From Parapristionchus giblindavisi (taxonomy: Eukaryota > Nematoda > Chromadorea > Rhabditida > Diplogasteridae), in NCBI GenBank assembly GCA_943737045.1, contig CALSFV010000310.1, positions 124,001 through 188,000 of the forward strand: 64,000 nt of DNA, read 5' to 3'. Below are positions 10,577 to 20,582 of the stretch, in pieces (position 1 is the stretch's first letter; each line of letters starts with the position of its first letter). The notes beneath the pieces were generated by a model. It worked only from the letters and a program-made list of their open reading frames with translations. It had not been told where the DNA came from and searched no databases. Position numbers and translations under genes: made by a program.

Positions 10577-10655
10577 TGCTGTTTCCGGACGTCGAACCAT
10601 CGACACATCGATCCGAAGACCAATGCGTTATCCACTACACCACGGGAGTCGATGG
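10577..10655 (-). pseudogene. tRNA-Arg-like pseudogene
   Basis: On the minus strand 'ggtgtagtggataacgca' (D arm), 'ttggtcttcggatcgatg' (anticodon arm, loop CTTCGGA, anticodon TCG) and 'gatggttcgacgtc' (T arm) follow in tRNA order. The anticodon stem has mismatches and the acceptor ends do not pair well, so it is probably a pseudogene or SINE head. Confidence 0.45.
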
Positions 10656-10876
10656 CGGAGACGATCGTGCGTTTGTTATGGGGAGAGGAGGGTGCGCAGT
10701 CTGGGGAGAAGGACGAGTGGAGTAGAGGGAGAAGAAGGGGATGGATTGGTGGAGGAGTGGAAGAGCAAGAATGAAGAAGGGGGAGAGGGAGAGATCTTTG
10801 ATATTTATCTCTATCGAAATAATAGTTTAGTAATTTTTTTCTCAATATTTGATCTTTGATCTTTGATCTCTTTCAG

Positions 10877-11007
10877 ATGTCAGATGATAACGAGATCACT
10901 CCCCGTGACACCACAATGACCTTCACTTGCTTCGTCCTCTATGATATGTGGAACGCGCTCTCGTGTCGATCTGCGACCAAGTCCATTTGGGAGATTGGAC
11001 TGCCGAG
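10877..11007 (+). pseudogene. Stray exon of a secretory-pathway Ca2+-ATPase (SPCA/PMR1 family)
   Basis: Between a TTTCAG acceptor and a GTACGG donor, 131 nt encode [20 protein letters not shown] followed by [18 protein letters not shown]. This is the highly conserved segment near the C-terminal transmembrane region of Golgi Ca2+/Mn2+ P-type ATPases (known of the family). No other part of the pump is visible. The next acceptor (11065) leads in phase to about 24 residues and a stop that do not look like the pump. Likely a captured or left-over exon. The conserved reading frame suggests a recent origin. Confidence 0.7.
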
Positions 11008-11683
11008 GTACGGTAGTTGATCTTTGATCTTTGCTGCATAACGATAATTTTATGATGCGTTTTAGAATTTGTTTTCATCATGCGTTAGTCTCTACGGGAT
11101 TCTGGATGGCCATCAAGGTGTTTCAGTGCTTCCGACAATGAGTGTATGTACTGTGTGCACTCTCTGAGTTGTGTTTCAGAGTATGTTCGGGTGGTGACTT
11201 TGAAATATATTCAGTATACCCTTAAAATGAGAATAAAATGGAACGTTTGTTGCAAATTTTGAAAGATGTTGAAAACTGAATCATGTTTTTTTTTATATAC
11301 AATTAAAATTGTTTATTGGGATTGGAGTATTCGAGCATCTGTGTGCTTGTACAATAGGAATGTACAGTTGAGCCCTGTCTAAAGGCGGCACGCTCCATGC
11401 TCATTTTATGACCGGCGCAGTAAGATTCCCGGTAGGGCCGGGAATTAAAATATGTATTTATATTGATAGAGAAGTAGTTGATAGAAAATGCGATTAAAAA
11501 TACATTGATGAATGGTAAAAGGGAGGCAAGCACTGAATATGTGTGAAGCGCGAATATTTCTACTGTTTGAATGTATGATGATTAATAGTACACCAATAAT
11601 TCACTCAAAACTATGATAGAAGTGAGAATTTAGCAAGTGAGAAATTTGTCTTGACACTCTCTTATTCGACAGTGTTCAATCAG

Positions 11684-11927
11684 CAATTAATGATTTGGAA
11701 ATGGATTTGTTGAAGACATCTTGAGAGCTTGTGTGATTTTGCCAACAACACGTAGCATGAAACGATCATGATCATGACATTTATCAAAAGTATGACTGCA
11801 GTGATTGCTATTATTATGACATTGTCCCACTATGCAATAGTATTTGACGTTGAAAAATTCCTCATTGTCCATCGAGGCGAATATTTCATTGGGCTTCTGA
11901 TGGTAGATATAGTATCTGCCATCGGAG
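11684..11927 (-). CDS. Possible exon of an unrecognised Cys-containing protein
   Basis: An open frame of about 81 codons on minus ends at 11685, with residues such as NCTLSDGRYYIYHQKP, VKYYCIVGQCHNNSNHCSH and FDKCHDHDRFMLRVV. The composition is protein-like and Cys/His rich. A TGA lies just before it and no acceptor fits in frame, so it may be broken. No family recognised. Confidence 0.3.
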
Positions 11928-12132
11928 AGTGTGCAATTGTGCCGTAGTCAGCGATCTGCAATGTTGAATGTGAACGTTGCCATATAAATATTTATTTATT
12001 TATTTATTTATTGATCCAGTTAAAAGCAAGCATAATGAAAGAATGAAGCAATAATATCAGAGTATTGCGCGGCAAAAGAGCGGAATTAGTATTGTTCGGA
12101 CAGTTTTAATTCTATACTATTACCTTATACAG

Positions 12133-12417
12133 GAATCCTTTTACTGATGTAGATGGATCGGCATATACGGCTGATGTGTGTATAACGGGACCGTCACAGT
12201 GATCAACGATTATTCGGACGCGTGCCCGCACTTCATGCATACTTGTCATGCCAACCACTTTAAGAAGATGCTGAATGGAATAAGTAAATAACGCACAAAA
12301 TTAAAGTAGCATTCGAATGCACAAGGGAGAATGATTTCAGGAAGCTGCCCGTCAATTAAGGACTTAACTGTTGCTCTCTGCAAGCATACGATAGCTACAG
12401 TAAGCAGTATAAAGTGA
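12133..12417 (+). pseudogene. Frameshifted fragment of a Cys-rich secreted-type protein
   Basis: After a 'ttatacag' acceptor the frame reads NPFTDVDGSAYTADV, shifts within a GTGTGT run near 12172, then continues VINDYSDACPHFMHTCHANH and FKKMLNGI. A plausible GTAAAT donor near 12290 and a TTTCAG acceptor near 12351 lead to SCPSIKDLTVALCKHTIAT. Cysteine spacing resembles a small disulfide domain, but it is not a canonical ShKT. No start was found. Confidence 0.35.
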
Positions 12418-12810
12418 AATAATATTAGTGAAATTGCAGGTTTTTATACTTTGATGTATTTGCAACAAATTTGAACACAACAAGACTTACGTATATCTGC
12501 TGTTCTCTTCTTTGTCCAATTTATTTTCTTTATTTCTTATTTATTTGCACGTATCCTTCATATACGGAAGGTCACAATAATCGATGTGTATAGGACATCT
12601 GAAAGTATGAAAATAATTACATGGAGAAAAGGAATTCGTGCGATTCTTATCACACAGATCATTTATTGAATAGTAAAATATGAGAAGTGTAAGTTTTTAT
12701 CGAGAGAACGCCACCACGTGTAAGAAAAAGATAGTAGAGAAGATTAATGAACAGAACACGACGATGTATAAGAAATGAATACTCTCTACAACTCCCCTGA
12801 TCCGCACAGT

Positions 12811-13235
12811 ATCTCTCACTACTGATGATATACGATACTACATGGTTGTACAACTGTTCCATCTCTCACTACTGATGATATACGATACTACATGGTTGTA
12901 CAACTGTTCCATCTCTCACTACTGATGATATACGATACAATACTACATGGTTGTACGACTGTTCCATCTCTCACTACTGATGATATACGATACAATACTA
13001 CATGGTTGTACGACTGTTCCATCTCTCACTACTGATGATATACGATACAATACTACATGGTTGTACGACTGTTCCATCTCTCACTACTGATGATATACGA
13101 TACAATACTACATGGTTGTACGACTGTTCCATCTCTCACTACTGATGATATACGATACAATACTACATGGTTGTACGACTGTTCCATCTCTCACTACTGA
13201 TGATATACGATACTACATGGTTGTACGACTGTTCC
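12811..13235. repeat. Minisatellite, 8 units of 50/55 bp
   Basis: Units start at about 12811, 12861, 12911, 12966, 13021, 13076, 13131 and 13186. Each begins 'atctctcactactgatgata'. The five middle units carry a 5-bp extra ('caata' type) after 'tacgata', making 55 bp, while the first two and last are 50 bp. Near-perfect identity suggests recent expansion. Confidence 0.92.
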
Positions 13236-13714
13236 ACTGTGAGCAGCATCTTATCAGAGAATGTGTCACCATGTGTTCCGGGCACGCACTGCGAGCCAGA
13301 AGGACAGGCATCTATTCTAGGGCTCCGCATTTCATTCAATGGAAAGCAATCAACACTAAACGCAGAAACTAGGTGCTCATAATGGTGAATTTCAATTAAA
13401 TTATTTCGACAGCGCCGGGGAAACGCACAAGACGATGAAAAATCACTGCTAAATGCAGGAGGTCGTGTTTCCATAATTCTGCCGCACCCTGTAGGAAGCA
13501 GATGCCAAGAAAAGAAAGAAAGGTCACAGTAATGAGGAGAAGATGAGGATCAATAAAGAGGAAGGCATTTGTAAAATAAATCAGTAAAATCGCTACTAGT
13601 TGAGTTTAAGTGTAAGGAATGGGACTTCGACTTGTAATGTTTTGAAAGGAGATGAATGGTGATGGATGGTTCTCTTATATTTCCATTTTCACACTCTCTC
13701 TACGTCAAGTGAGA

Positions 13715-13767
13715 GCTCTCTTCACTATCTCTTATGTCATGTGAGAGACATAAGAGATAGTGAAGAG
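13715..13767. repeat. Perfect short hairpin
   Basis: 'ctcttcactatctcttatgt' and its exact complement 'acataagagatagtgaagag' are separated by about 8 nt. The stem is about 22 bp without mismatch. The surrounding DNA is GA-rich. Confidence 0.85.
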
Positions 13768-13821
13768 AGTGAGAAAGGGAAGGAAGGGAGAGGGGGGTGC
13801 GAGACAGAAAACAGTCCTATA

Positions 13822-15042
13822 CAGGGTGGGGATTAATTATTGACACACAGTAAAACCGGAATATCTTTTTTTTGAAAAATATCGAGTTCAGTCCAAATGT
13901 ATACCAAATAATCTTCAAACATCTGGGAATACAATAAAACAATCATTGCCCAATTCTGCCTCCATTGGGCTTGATGACGTCCTTGATTCGGGAGGGGTAC
14001 GCCTCTCTCACTGTACGCGGGTGAGGCAGACCCTTATGAAAGTGTTCTCTGATGAGAAGCAGTTCATCGTGCAAGCCGCCTATAACCCCCAGAGTGACCG
14101 AGTGCTTACTACGGACTCCCAGCTTGCTAACTGCAATGGTCTTATTGCTCCGGTATTTTTTACTCGCGGGGCACACCGTTCAATCCCGTGGTGTACCTCG
14201 CGAGGTACACTGCGGGGTAGAACCTTTAGACGGGGTACCCCGCGAGCTGCAGCCTCTAGACGGGGAGCCCCGCGAGGTGGACGACGGCGTGCCTCGCGGG
14301 GCAGGAGGGACGGTGTGCCCCGCGAGATTTGATGTCCACCCCGCGAGGCACGCCGTCACTTCCACACCGTGGTGCACCTCGCGTGTACCCCGCGAGATTT
14401 GGCCTCTCAACAGGGAGCCCCCGCGAGCAAAAAATACCGGAGTGTCCATACCACGTCTAAGCCCCTAAAAACTTATGGTTTTTTCGCCTCCGTAAATACA
14501 CTCCTAGTTTTTTGTGAATCCGGGCGCTAAGATCAATAAGGAGTGCCTAGGGAAGATTATCAAGGATGGATAGTTCCCCTGGAGCCGTTCCCACTTCGGA
14601 AACTGTTCGTGGACCTCCGAGCAGGATGGAACGCCAGTTTATAAGGCAAAGATCGTTAAGGCGTGGTGAAAGGAGCAGTTTTCAGAATTCATCCGAGGAT
14701 TTTATTTTCTGCCTCCTAGACCGATCTCAGCCCCTGGTCAACTCAGCCTGGGGCACCTTGGAGGATAGGTCCTGCACTACTCCCCACACAAAGCTGGAGT
14801 CCCTGAAGAAATCCATGAAGAAGGAGTGGTCGAAGATAAACACCACCTTCCTGCGTACAGTGAGAGAGCCGTACCCCTCCCGTCTCAAGGACGTCATCAA
14901 GCCCAATGGAGGCAGAATTCGATAATAGTTTTATTGTATTCCCAGATGATTGAATATTATCTGGTAAATATTTGAACGGAACTCGAATTTTTTGAAAAAA
15001 GATTCCGTTTTTACAGAGTTTCAATAATTAATCCCCACCCTG
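13822..15042 (+). mobile_element. Rearranged Tc-type element with nested GC-rich insertion
   Basis: TA-flanked ends 'cagggtggggattaattatt' are inverted repeats. The right part encodes the C-terminus of a Tc-type transposase: NSAWGTLEDRSCTTPHTKLE, then SLKKSMKKEWSKI and SRLKDVIKPNGGRI (about 14700-14925). The left 200 bp (13822-14020) is an inverted copy of the right 200 bp including that coding end, so the element is a foldback derivative. The DDE core is absent; non-autonomous. A GC-rich element (14149-14441) sits inside. Confidence 0.8.
14149..14441. mobile_element. GC-rich nested element with CCGCGAG repeats
   Basis: It begins 'ccggtattttttactcgcgg' and ends with the inverted 'ccgcgagcaaaaaataccgg'. 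Between these, 'ccccgcgag' or its complement occurs about ten times in both orientations among low-complexity spacers. GC content is far above the surroundings. The ORFs across it are products of the repeat and I do not call them genes. Confidence 0.75.
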
Positions 15043-15147
15043 TATTTTTTCTCTCTTTCTATGTGCTAGGTCACAGCTAGAGAAAAATGAAAAAGGTAAG
15101 AGTAAGGGGGTGAAGAGAGAGGAGAACGAAGAAGAAACAGAAGACAG

Positions 15148-15448
15148 TAGGGTGGCGAGAACGACTCTTTATCTCTATTTACCCCTTATTTTTCCCATTA
15201 TCTCTCCCACCAATGGGTGAGTCATCTCTCTAGCCACTCATCCATTCCCCCTGGCTGCCTTGCTTATTGTTAGAGTACTCCAAGGAGTACTTTTGTTACT
15301 CCTGTTTGATTGTTAGAGGTCGCGGTCGAGTTAAAAAAATGATTCCGTCGTGAGTCAACGAGAGAGAGGTCGTAAATGCGCCTCTCTCGGTAAACCGCAA
15401 GAAAGTGCCAGTGGCAACGGTGAGTCAAGAGCCATTCTCGCCACCCTA
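15148..15448. mobile_element. hAT-like MITE with 8-bp target duplication
   Basis: Ends 'tagggtggcgagaacgactc' and inverted 'gattctcgccaccct'-type are flanked by 'gaagacag' and 'gtagacag', a 7/8 match in the size expected of hAT target duplications. Length is 301 bp with no ORF. Confidence 0.65.
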
Positions 15449-15639
15449 GTAGACAGTAAACCAATAGGTATGGCATATGTTGCATAGAGCATGATAATTT
15501 TGAGGAATGTGAAGCAGAACATTTGTAGAGAGATAGAGAATGGCAAAAATAATAATGGAGATGATGAGTCTTCTATATCTCTTTGCTATGTCAGATTGGA
15601 AAACATATGAGAGAAAGAAAGAGATGACATATAAACATA

Positions 15640-16113
15640 TGGCTGACAAGGGAAGCACAACTGGAAACGGAAACGATTCCGAAATTTGCATATATAGGTG
15701 GATAGGGTTGAGGGGGAGATGTCCAAAAGTGGTTCCAAAAGTTGCACCGCTGATCTATTAATCGATATTTTCAATCGATATTAGCACTGTATATCACTGT
15801 ATATGGATATAGCGTGCTAAAATCGATATTATTTTAGCACGCGCGTCTTTTTTTTTAGCCAAAATTTTTTTCTCTTCTTTCGAAATGTTCTATTTTCATG
15901 TTAAGCTCGGAAATGACAAAAAAACAATGAAAATCAAGTTGACGAACTCGTAGGATATTTTAAACGTAAATGAGTAAAGAAATATCGTTTGAAAATATCG
16001 ATTAGTAGATCAGCGGTGCAACTTTTGAAACCACTTTTGGACATTTCTCCCTCAACCCTATCCACCTATATAGGTAAATTTCGAAATCGTTTCCGTTTCC
16101 AGTTGTGCTTCCC
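15640..16113. mobile_element. Foldback element with about 135-bp inverted ends
   Basis: 'ggctgacaagggaagcacaa' through 'tcgatattttcaa' (15640-15778) is mirrored by 'gaaaatatcgattagtagat' to 'cttgtaagcc' (15989-16113). The 210-bp centre contains 'taaaatcgatattattttag'. Non-coding. Confidence 0.82.
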
Positions 16114-16134
16114 TTGTAAGCCTTGCATCATAAG

Positions 16135-16230
16135 CGAGTTCGGATACTGTAGAAGACTTTCTTTGAGGGATTCGAACCCTCAAACTAAAGACATTCATTT
16201 AGGTTTAGAGAGTATGCACTCGCATTCTCT
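16135..16230 (-). pseudogene. tRNA-like T-arm relic
   Basis: On minus, 'gagggttcgaatccctc' is a perfect T arm (stem GAGGG/CCCTC), preceded by weakly paired sequence. No acceptor stem or usable anticodon arm could be drawn. Confidence 0.3.
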
Positions 16231-16539
16231 CAACTCAAATTAAAGTGAAATCTCAAAAAGTTTACGAAATGTTATTGAACATCATCGTATTCTCTCAAGT
16301 CAAATTTATTTATTTATTTATATGAGGAGCGATAGGAGATATAATAATAATAATGATAGAAAAATATTATATCATATTATTTTGATCCATTCTCATTCGA
16401 TCAGCCCCCGCTCGGTTAATGTCAACCTCCATATTCATTATGCCTTGATCACACACATCTCTTTTCTCTGTTTACGGATTTCTCTTTGTGCATTGTTGAT
16501 CTCACATAATGTAAAAAATAACAAGGAATACTTGTGTAG

Positions 16540-17011
16540 GAACCGTGGTCCTAGAGGCACTTGGAAACAATCACTGGTGCCCCCAGCTGGACTCCACCCA
16601 TGCCCACAAGGCGATATTGTCCAGCAGTGGTGTAAGGACACAAGGCAAGCCTTCGACATCACCTCGGATTGGCCGTCCTGCTCACTGAACTTGAATCCGC
16701 TCAACTACTAAATATGGGCTATTGTGGAGGCCAAGTCTTGTTCTCATCCCCATAACAAATTGGAGTCGCTTAAGAACGTCCTCGTGGAGCAATGGAATAA
16801 ATGCGACGTCTCTCCTAGCGTGACGTGATAGGTCCTCGCCCCACTCTTCTGAAGGCCGCCATAAAGGCAAAAGGAGGGCGAATCGAGACATAATTGTTGA
16901 TTGTGAAATATTATGTTGTTGTTGAATAAATATTACCATCCGAAGTTGATTGATGCACTGCATATGAAATAAGAGCAAAATTATAAGTCTTCGTAATTCG
17001 TGGACACCCTG
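16540..17011 (+). pseudogene. 5'-truncated Tc-type transposase relic
   Basis: The frame reads DWPSCSLNLNPLNY, stop, IWAIVEAKSCSHPHNKLESL, KNVLVEQWNKCDVS. This is the WPSxSPDLNPxxY...W...LES.K...EW signature of Tc-type transposases with an in-frame stop and further stops after it. The 3' end 'gtggacaccctgta' is a Tc-like terminus ending at a TA that is also the inner edge of the right arm. No matching 5' terminus was found in the spacer. Confidence 0.75.
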
Positions 17012-17199
17012 TAGATTGCATGGACCACTGATCATCTATCAAATTTCCATTTCAACATCAGAAACAACAAAAGAATGGATATCATGGGAGTTTATCTCTT
17101 GTTTTTCTTGTAATATTTACCGTATCTTTAAAAAGCAGTGTAATCAGTAATGGGTGATAATACTTTATCGACCGATAATATCATAGATACATTTTGGTA

Positions 17200-18024
17200 T
17201 CATATACATTTTCCCTTTTTGCATGTTCTATATGGTGGACATTCGCATCTTCGACAGTCACCAAAATCGACGGTCACACACATTCCGCCCTTAGGAGGAA
17301 CGTTGAATGCTGACTGAAATGCACAAGATTGAATTAAAGGTAAAGGTGAAGGTACAACCCGTTATTCAAAGCTTATGTGATGTTACAATCTTGGAAAAGT
17401 AGATGGAAAAGTGATAAGTAGTGTTAATTTTGTGATTGTAAAAGTAGTTGGTAAAAGAAGCTATCCAACACACGCGCAAAGGGTTTCTATTGTAAAAGTT
17501 TATCAATTACGAAGCTATGCTACTTTTCCAACTACTTTTACAACCACAAAATTAACACTACTTATCACTTTTCCATCTACTTTTCCAAGATTTTAACACC
17601 ACATTACGAAATCATGCTGGTGATCACTTCTATCCCATTGATAATTTGATTGCCGTCGCATAGCGCGAATTCTATGTTCACTATACATTCCATGACAGTG
17701 AATTATATGAGAGAAAGAACCATGTAGTGTACAGTGAACATAGAAATCGCCTTATGCGAAGACAATCCATATTTCCCCTTTCTGCCCTTATCCATATCAC
17801 TCCTTCTCATTATATTTGATGGAATAAAAATAAATAAAACGTTATCAAAAATGTCTATTCGATGGCGATAAGAGAGGTTTGAAAAGAGTGTGATATGGAC
17901 AGATCACTTCGATACTGTATCTTTATAGCCCACTTCTCAATATTGTAGAGGCCATACTTACCGCATAGTTAAGGCCCGTGGAAAGAACGAAAGCGAGAGC
18001 AAAAAGAAGAACGAAAATACGCAT
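17200..18024 (-). CDS. Secreted 58-aa Cys-rich peptide (gene B, right copy)
   Basis: Exons 17962-18024 and 17200-17313 mirror 7178-7996. The protein is identical to the left copy; the only exon difference I see is a silent TCA to TCC in the signal peptide. Exon 2, which encodes all six cysteines, is identical at the nucleotide level by eye. Intron and flanks show scattered substitutions and indels, so the coding part is more conserved than its surroundings. The same TATA-like block and 5'UTR intron lie upstream (about 18030-18245). Function unknown; probably secreted. Confidence 0.88.
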
Positions 18025-18431
18025 CCTGCAATCAATATTTTAATGAAAAATTGAAATGGCTACAATGGTCGTGTCAGTTTTGACTTGTGGATACTCGGAC
18101 TCAAGAATACAATCTAAGGCTTATCTAACTTCTACACAATTAAACAATATTTGGCGAAGGAGACTTACTCAAAAGGAAGAGATTCGAGAGCGGAGAGAAG
18201 TGTGATATTCGCTTCTCAGATCAATATATATACCTATACTAATTAAATTAAATTTAATCAATTAATTATTTAAATTACTAATTAAATTACAACACAAAGA
18301 ATTGTGCAAAAATTGTAACTAAACTCAATTACCCAAATCATTAATCAAATTACATGTTAGTTACATCTAAAACTAATTAGAAAATAATTCTAAAGTTGGA
18401 GAAAGGGATTTAGGGGTCGAAAAGGGGAATA

Positions 18432-18911
18432 CAGTACAGCATAATCCCGCCCTTGACATGGGATCCCCGGGTGTCCCCTCTGTCCCCTCGATTTTTTTCG
18501 CTGAGAATTAGGAATATGAGCTCGTTGAATTGTTTGCGTTGTTTTGCTCCAGATTTGACCGAATTTATTAAGGAAAGTCTGGATTTTTTAAAAGCTTGTC
18601 AACTCAATTGTGCAAAGGAAAAGAAATTCTGGAACGAAGTCACTTTGCGATAGAATTTGCCGAGCGTGCGCGAGTTCTTCGAAATTTTCGCGCGGCATTT
18701 GTATAAAATTGAAAAAAATTAAATTTTCTTTTTTTTCTCAGGCTACGTAATTTATAAAATTCCAATCTTTCTGTGATAAATTCGTCAAACTTAGAGTAAA
18801 AGAATGCAACCTATTTGAAGAGCTGACATTCCTTATTCACAGCGTAAAAAATCGAGGGGACAGAGGGGACACCCGGGGATCCCATGTCAAGGGCGGGATT
18901 CTGCTGTACTG
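18432..18911. mobile_element. Right-arm-specific Tc1/mariner-type MITE
   Basis: It is TA-flanked, starts 'cagtacagcataatcccgcc' and ends with the inverted 'ggcgggattctgctgtactg'. The inverted repeats extend for about 70 bp, through 'ggggatcccatgtc' and 'gtcccctctgtcccctcg'. The left arm at the same place (about 6770-6780) reads 'ctctacatattcccc', with TA-CA-TA where the element would be. Non-coding. Confidence 0.88.
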
Positions 18912-19974
18912 TAGAGGAAAAAGTGAGGCGGTTATCCTGGGCATAGGGTACATCCCTAACACAATAAGTATTTATTAAGATTATGTGAAGAAGATTTGTC
19001 CAATTGCAATGATGAAACATTGTGCAGCTATTAATAAAATTTTTAAAAATGAATATTTCTCACTTTATCAAGCGTGTCACTGAAGAATCGAGTAAAATCC
19101 GGGGGTGGTTGGCACATTTTTTACTCCCACATATTATTGCATGTTTCGGTAGTCCATAACAAGATTTTTTGTACATATTTTCATTTTCAACGTCGAGAGA
19201 CGTCGTCAAACTTTTTGACGCCAAAATCGGCCGACTTTGGAGCTCTGTAGATCGTCGTGGTGTTGTTTTGATATCGCGTCGTCAACAGAAGAATTTCCTA
19301 AAATGTCAAGTCACCTGTATCATTGGCCGATCGTTATTTTAATTAGTATTTTTGTAAATCGATTTTGTTAAATGGGTTTTAACAAAAATCGAAGCTGAAG
19401 GGTTTTAATAGCTCAATCGATACATTCTATGATATCCTGAACATTTTTGTATGTGGTTATACTCTGAAGATATGAGCATTTCAAGATTTTCATTGCGTAC
19501 GATCACACGAGAGAAGATTGATGCAGAAAGTGATCTACCCACTCTTATTCCTCGTGTGAACAATTCGCCCATTCTCATTAGTTTTATTTGTGTTCTACAC
19601 ATCTCCTAACTATTTTTGATAACTTTTGACTACACTACAGAGATTGTTTGGATGGTTGATAGAAGAGTTCATCAACTCTCCATTGATCACTCGATCCCCC
19701 TCTCTAGCTTTGTCTGCTCTTGCGAACACTTCTTATTGAGGAAAGATCACCTAACAAAATTCTCTATTCAATCGCATGATGATTATAGTGACTGTTGATG
19801 CTAAGAAACAAGTGAGAACAAAGTTCGCGCAGAAAATGAGTTAGAAAGTAAATGTAGTTATACCACCGTTACCCAATGTTTGAAATGTCCTTCTTCTTCA
19901 CTTGCACCATACGGTAGTAGTCCAGCAACAGAAGCATATCACTAACTACCCCTGTAAATGAACTAAATGTGCAG

Positions 19975-20202
19975 TATTGTCCGTATAAAATGTACTTGCA
20001 TAATTGCATTGCTTCTGTTGCTAAACAGAAGAAGAACTATCGATTAACTCTCCACTCTTTCCTCCTTTCCCTCCTCGCTCTCTCTGATCTACCTACTCTC
20101 TCACCGGTGCTCTCTCTCTCTCTCTCTAAACATAGAAATTCATTGTGGCAGTGGTTGGCTACCCTCGTACCAAATAAACAAGTGTATTTTATAAGGTCAA
20201 TA
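19975..20202. mobile_element. MITE with TATTG-N2-CGTATAAAA termini (right arm)
   Basis: Mirror of 5197-5424. One end, 'tattgtccgtataaaatg', is intact; the other, 'ttataaggtcaata', has substitutions. It contains the same (CT)n/(GA)n tract. Confidence 0.75.
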
Positions 20203-20582
20203 TAACAGTCTTATACCGTTATCGTCAGTTCAAGAACAAAGATTTTTCTTTGCTTAGCTGAAGCAGACTTATAGAGACCTGGAGTAGGCAACTGTGAGAT
20301 TCTACAGTATGCTACAGTATACCAATTTTGATCCTCAACCCCTCCGATTAATTTTTCACTTTTGCCGTACATAACTGCATTGGGCAAACACATCCCCACA
20401 CTGGAAAACCTAACAATAAGAAAATTAATAAATAATTTTTAACGTTAATTTTTAGATGAGTTATTGAAGCATAACTTGATCCGGTAATATCGTCTCTTTC
20501 AAGTGCAGAGATGAGCAAATCTTTATTGCGATTTACAAGCACAATAAAATCAATAATGTGACCATTTCATCTCATAGCAAGA

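Noticed and set aside
10577..10655. Functional tRNA-Arg gene
   Set aside because: The anticodon and acceptor stems do not pair; kept only as a pseudogene.
11303..11533. A 76-codon minus-strand ORF ending near an AATAAA
   Set aside because: Most of it is AT-biased; only the last 40 residues look protein-like and no acceptor supports them.
12811..13235. Regular direct repeats resembling a CRISPR array
   Set aside because: The units are contiguous without unique spacers and the genome is eukaryotic.
13946..14468. Overlapping ORFs with Arg/Gly-rich sequence on both strands
   Set aside because: They lie over the GC-rich two-way repeat and the inverted transposon end; no protein family fits.
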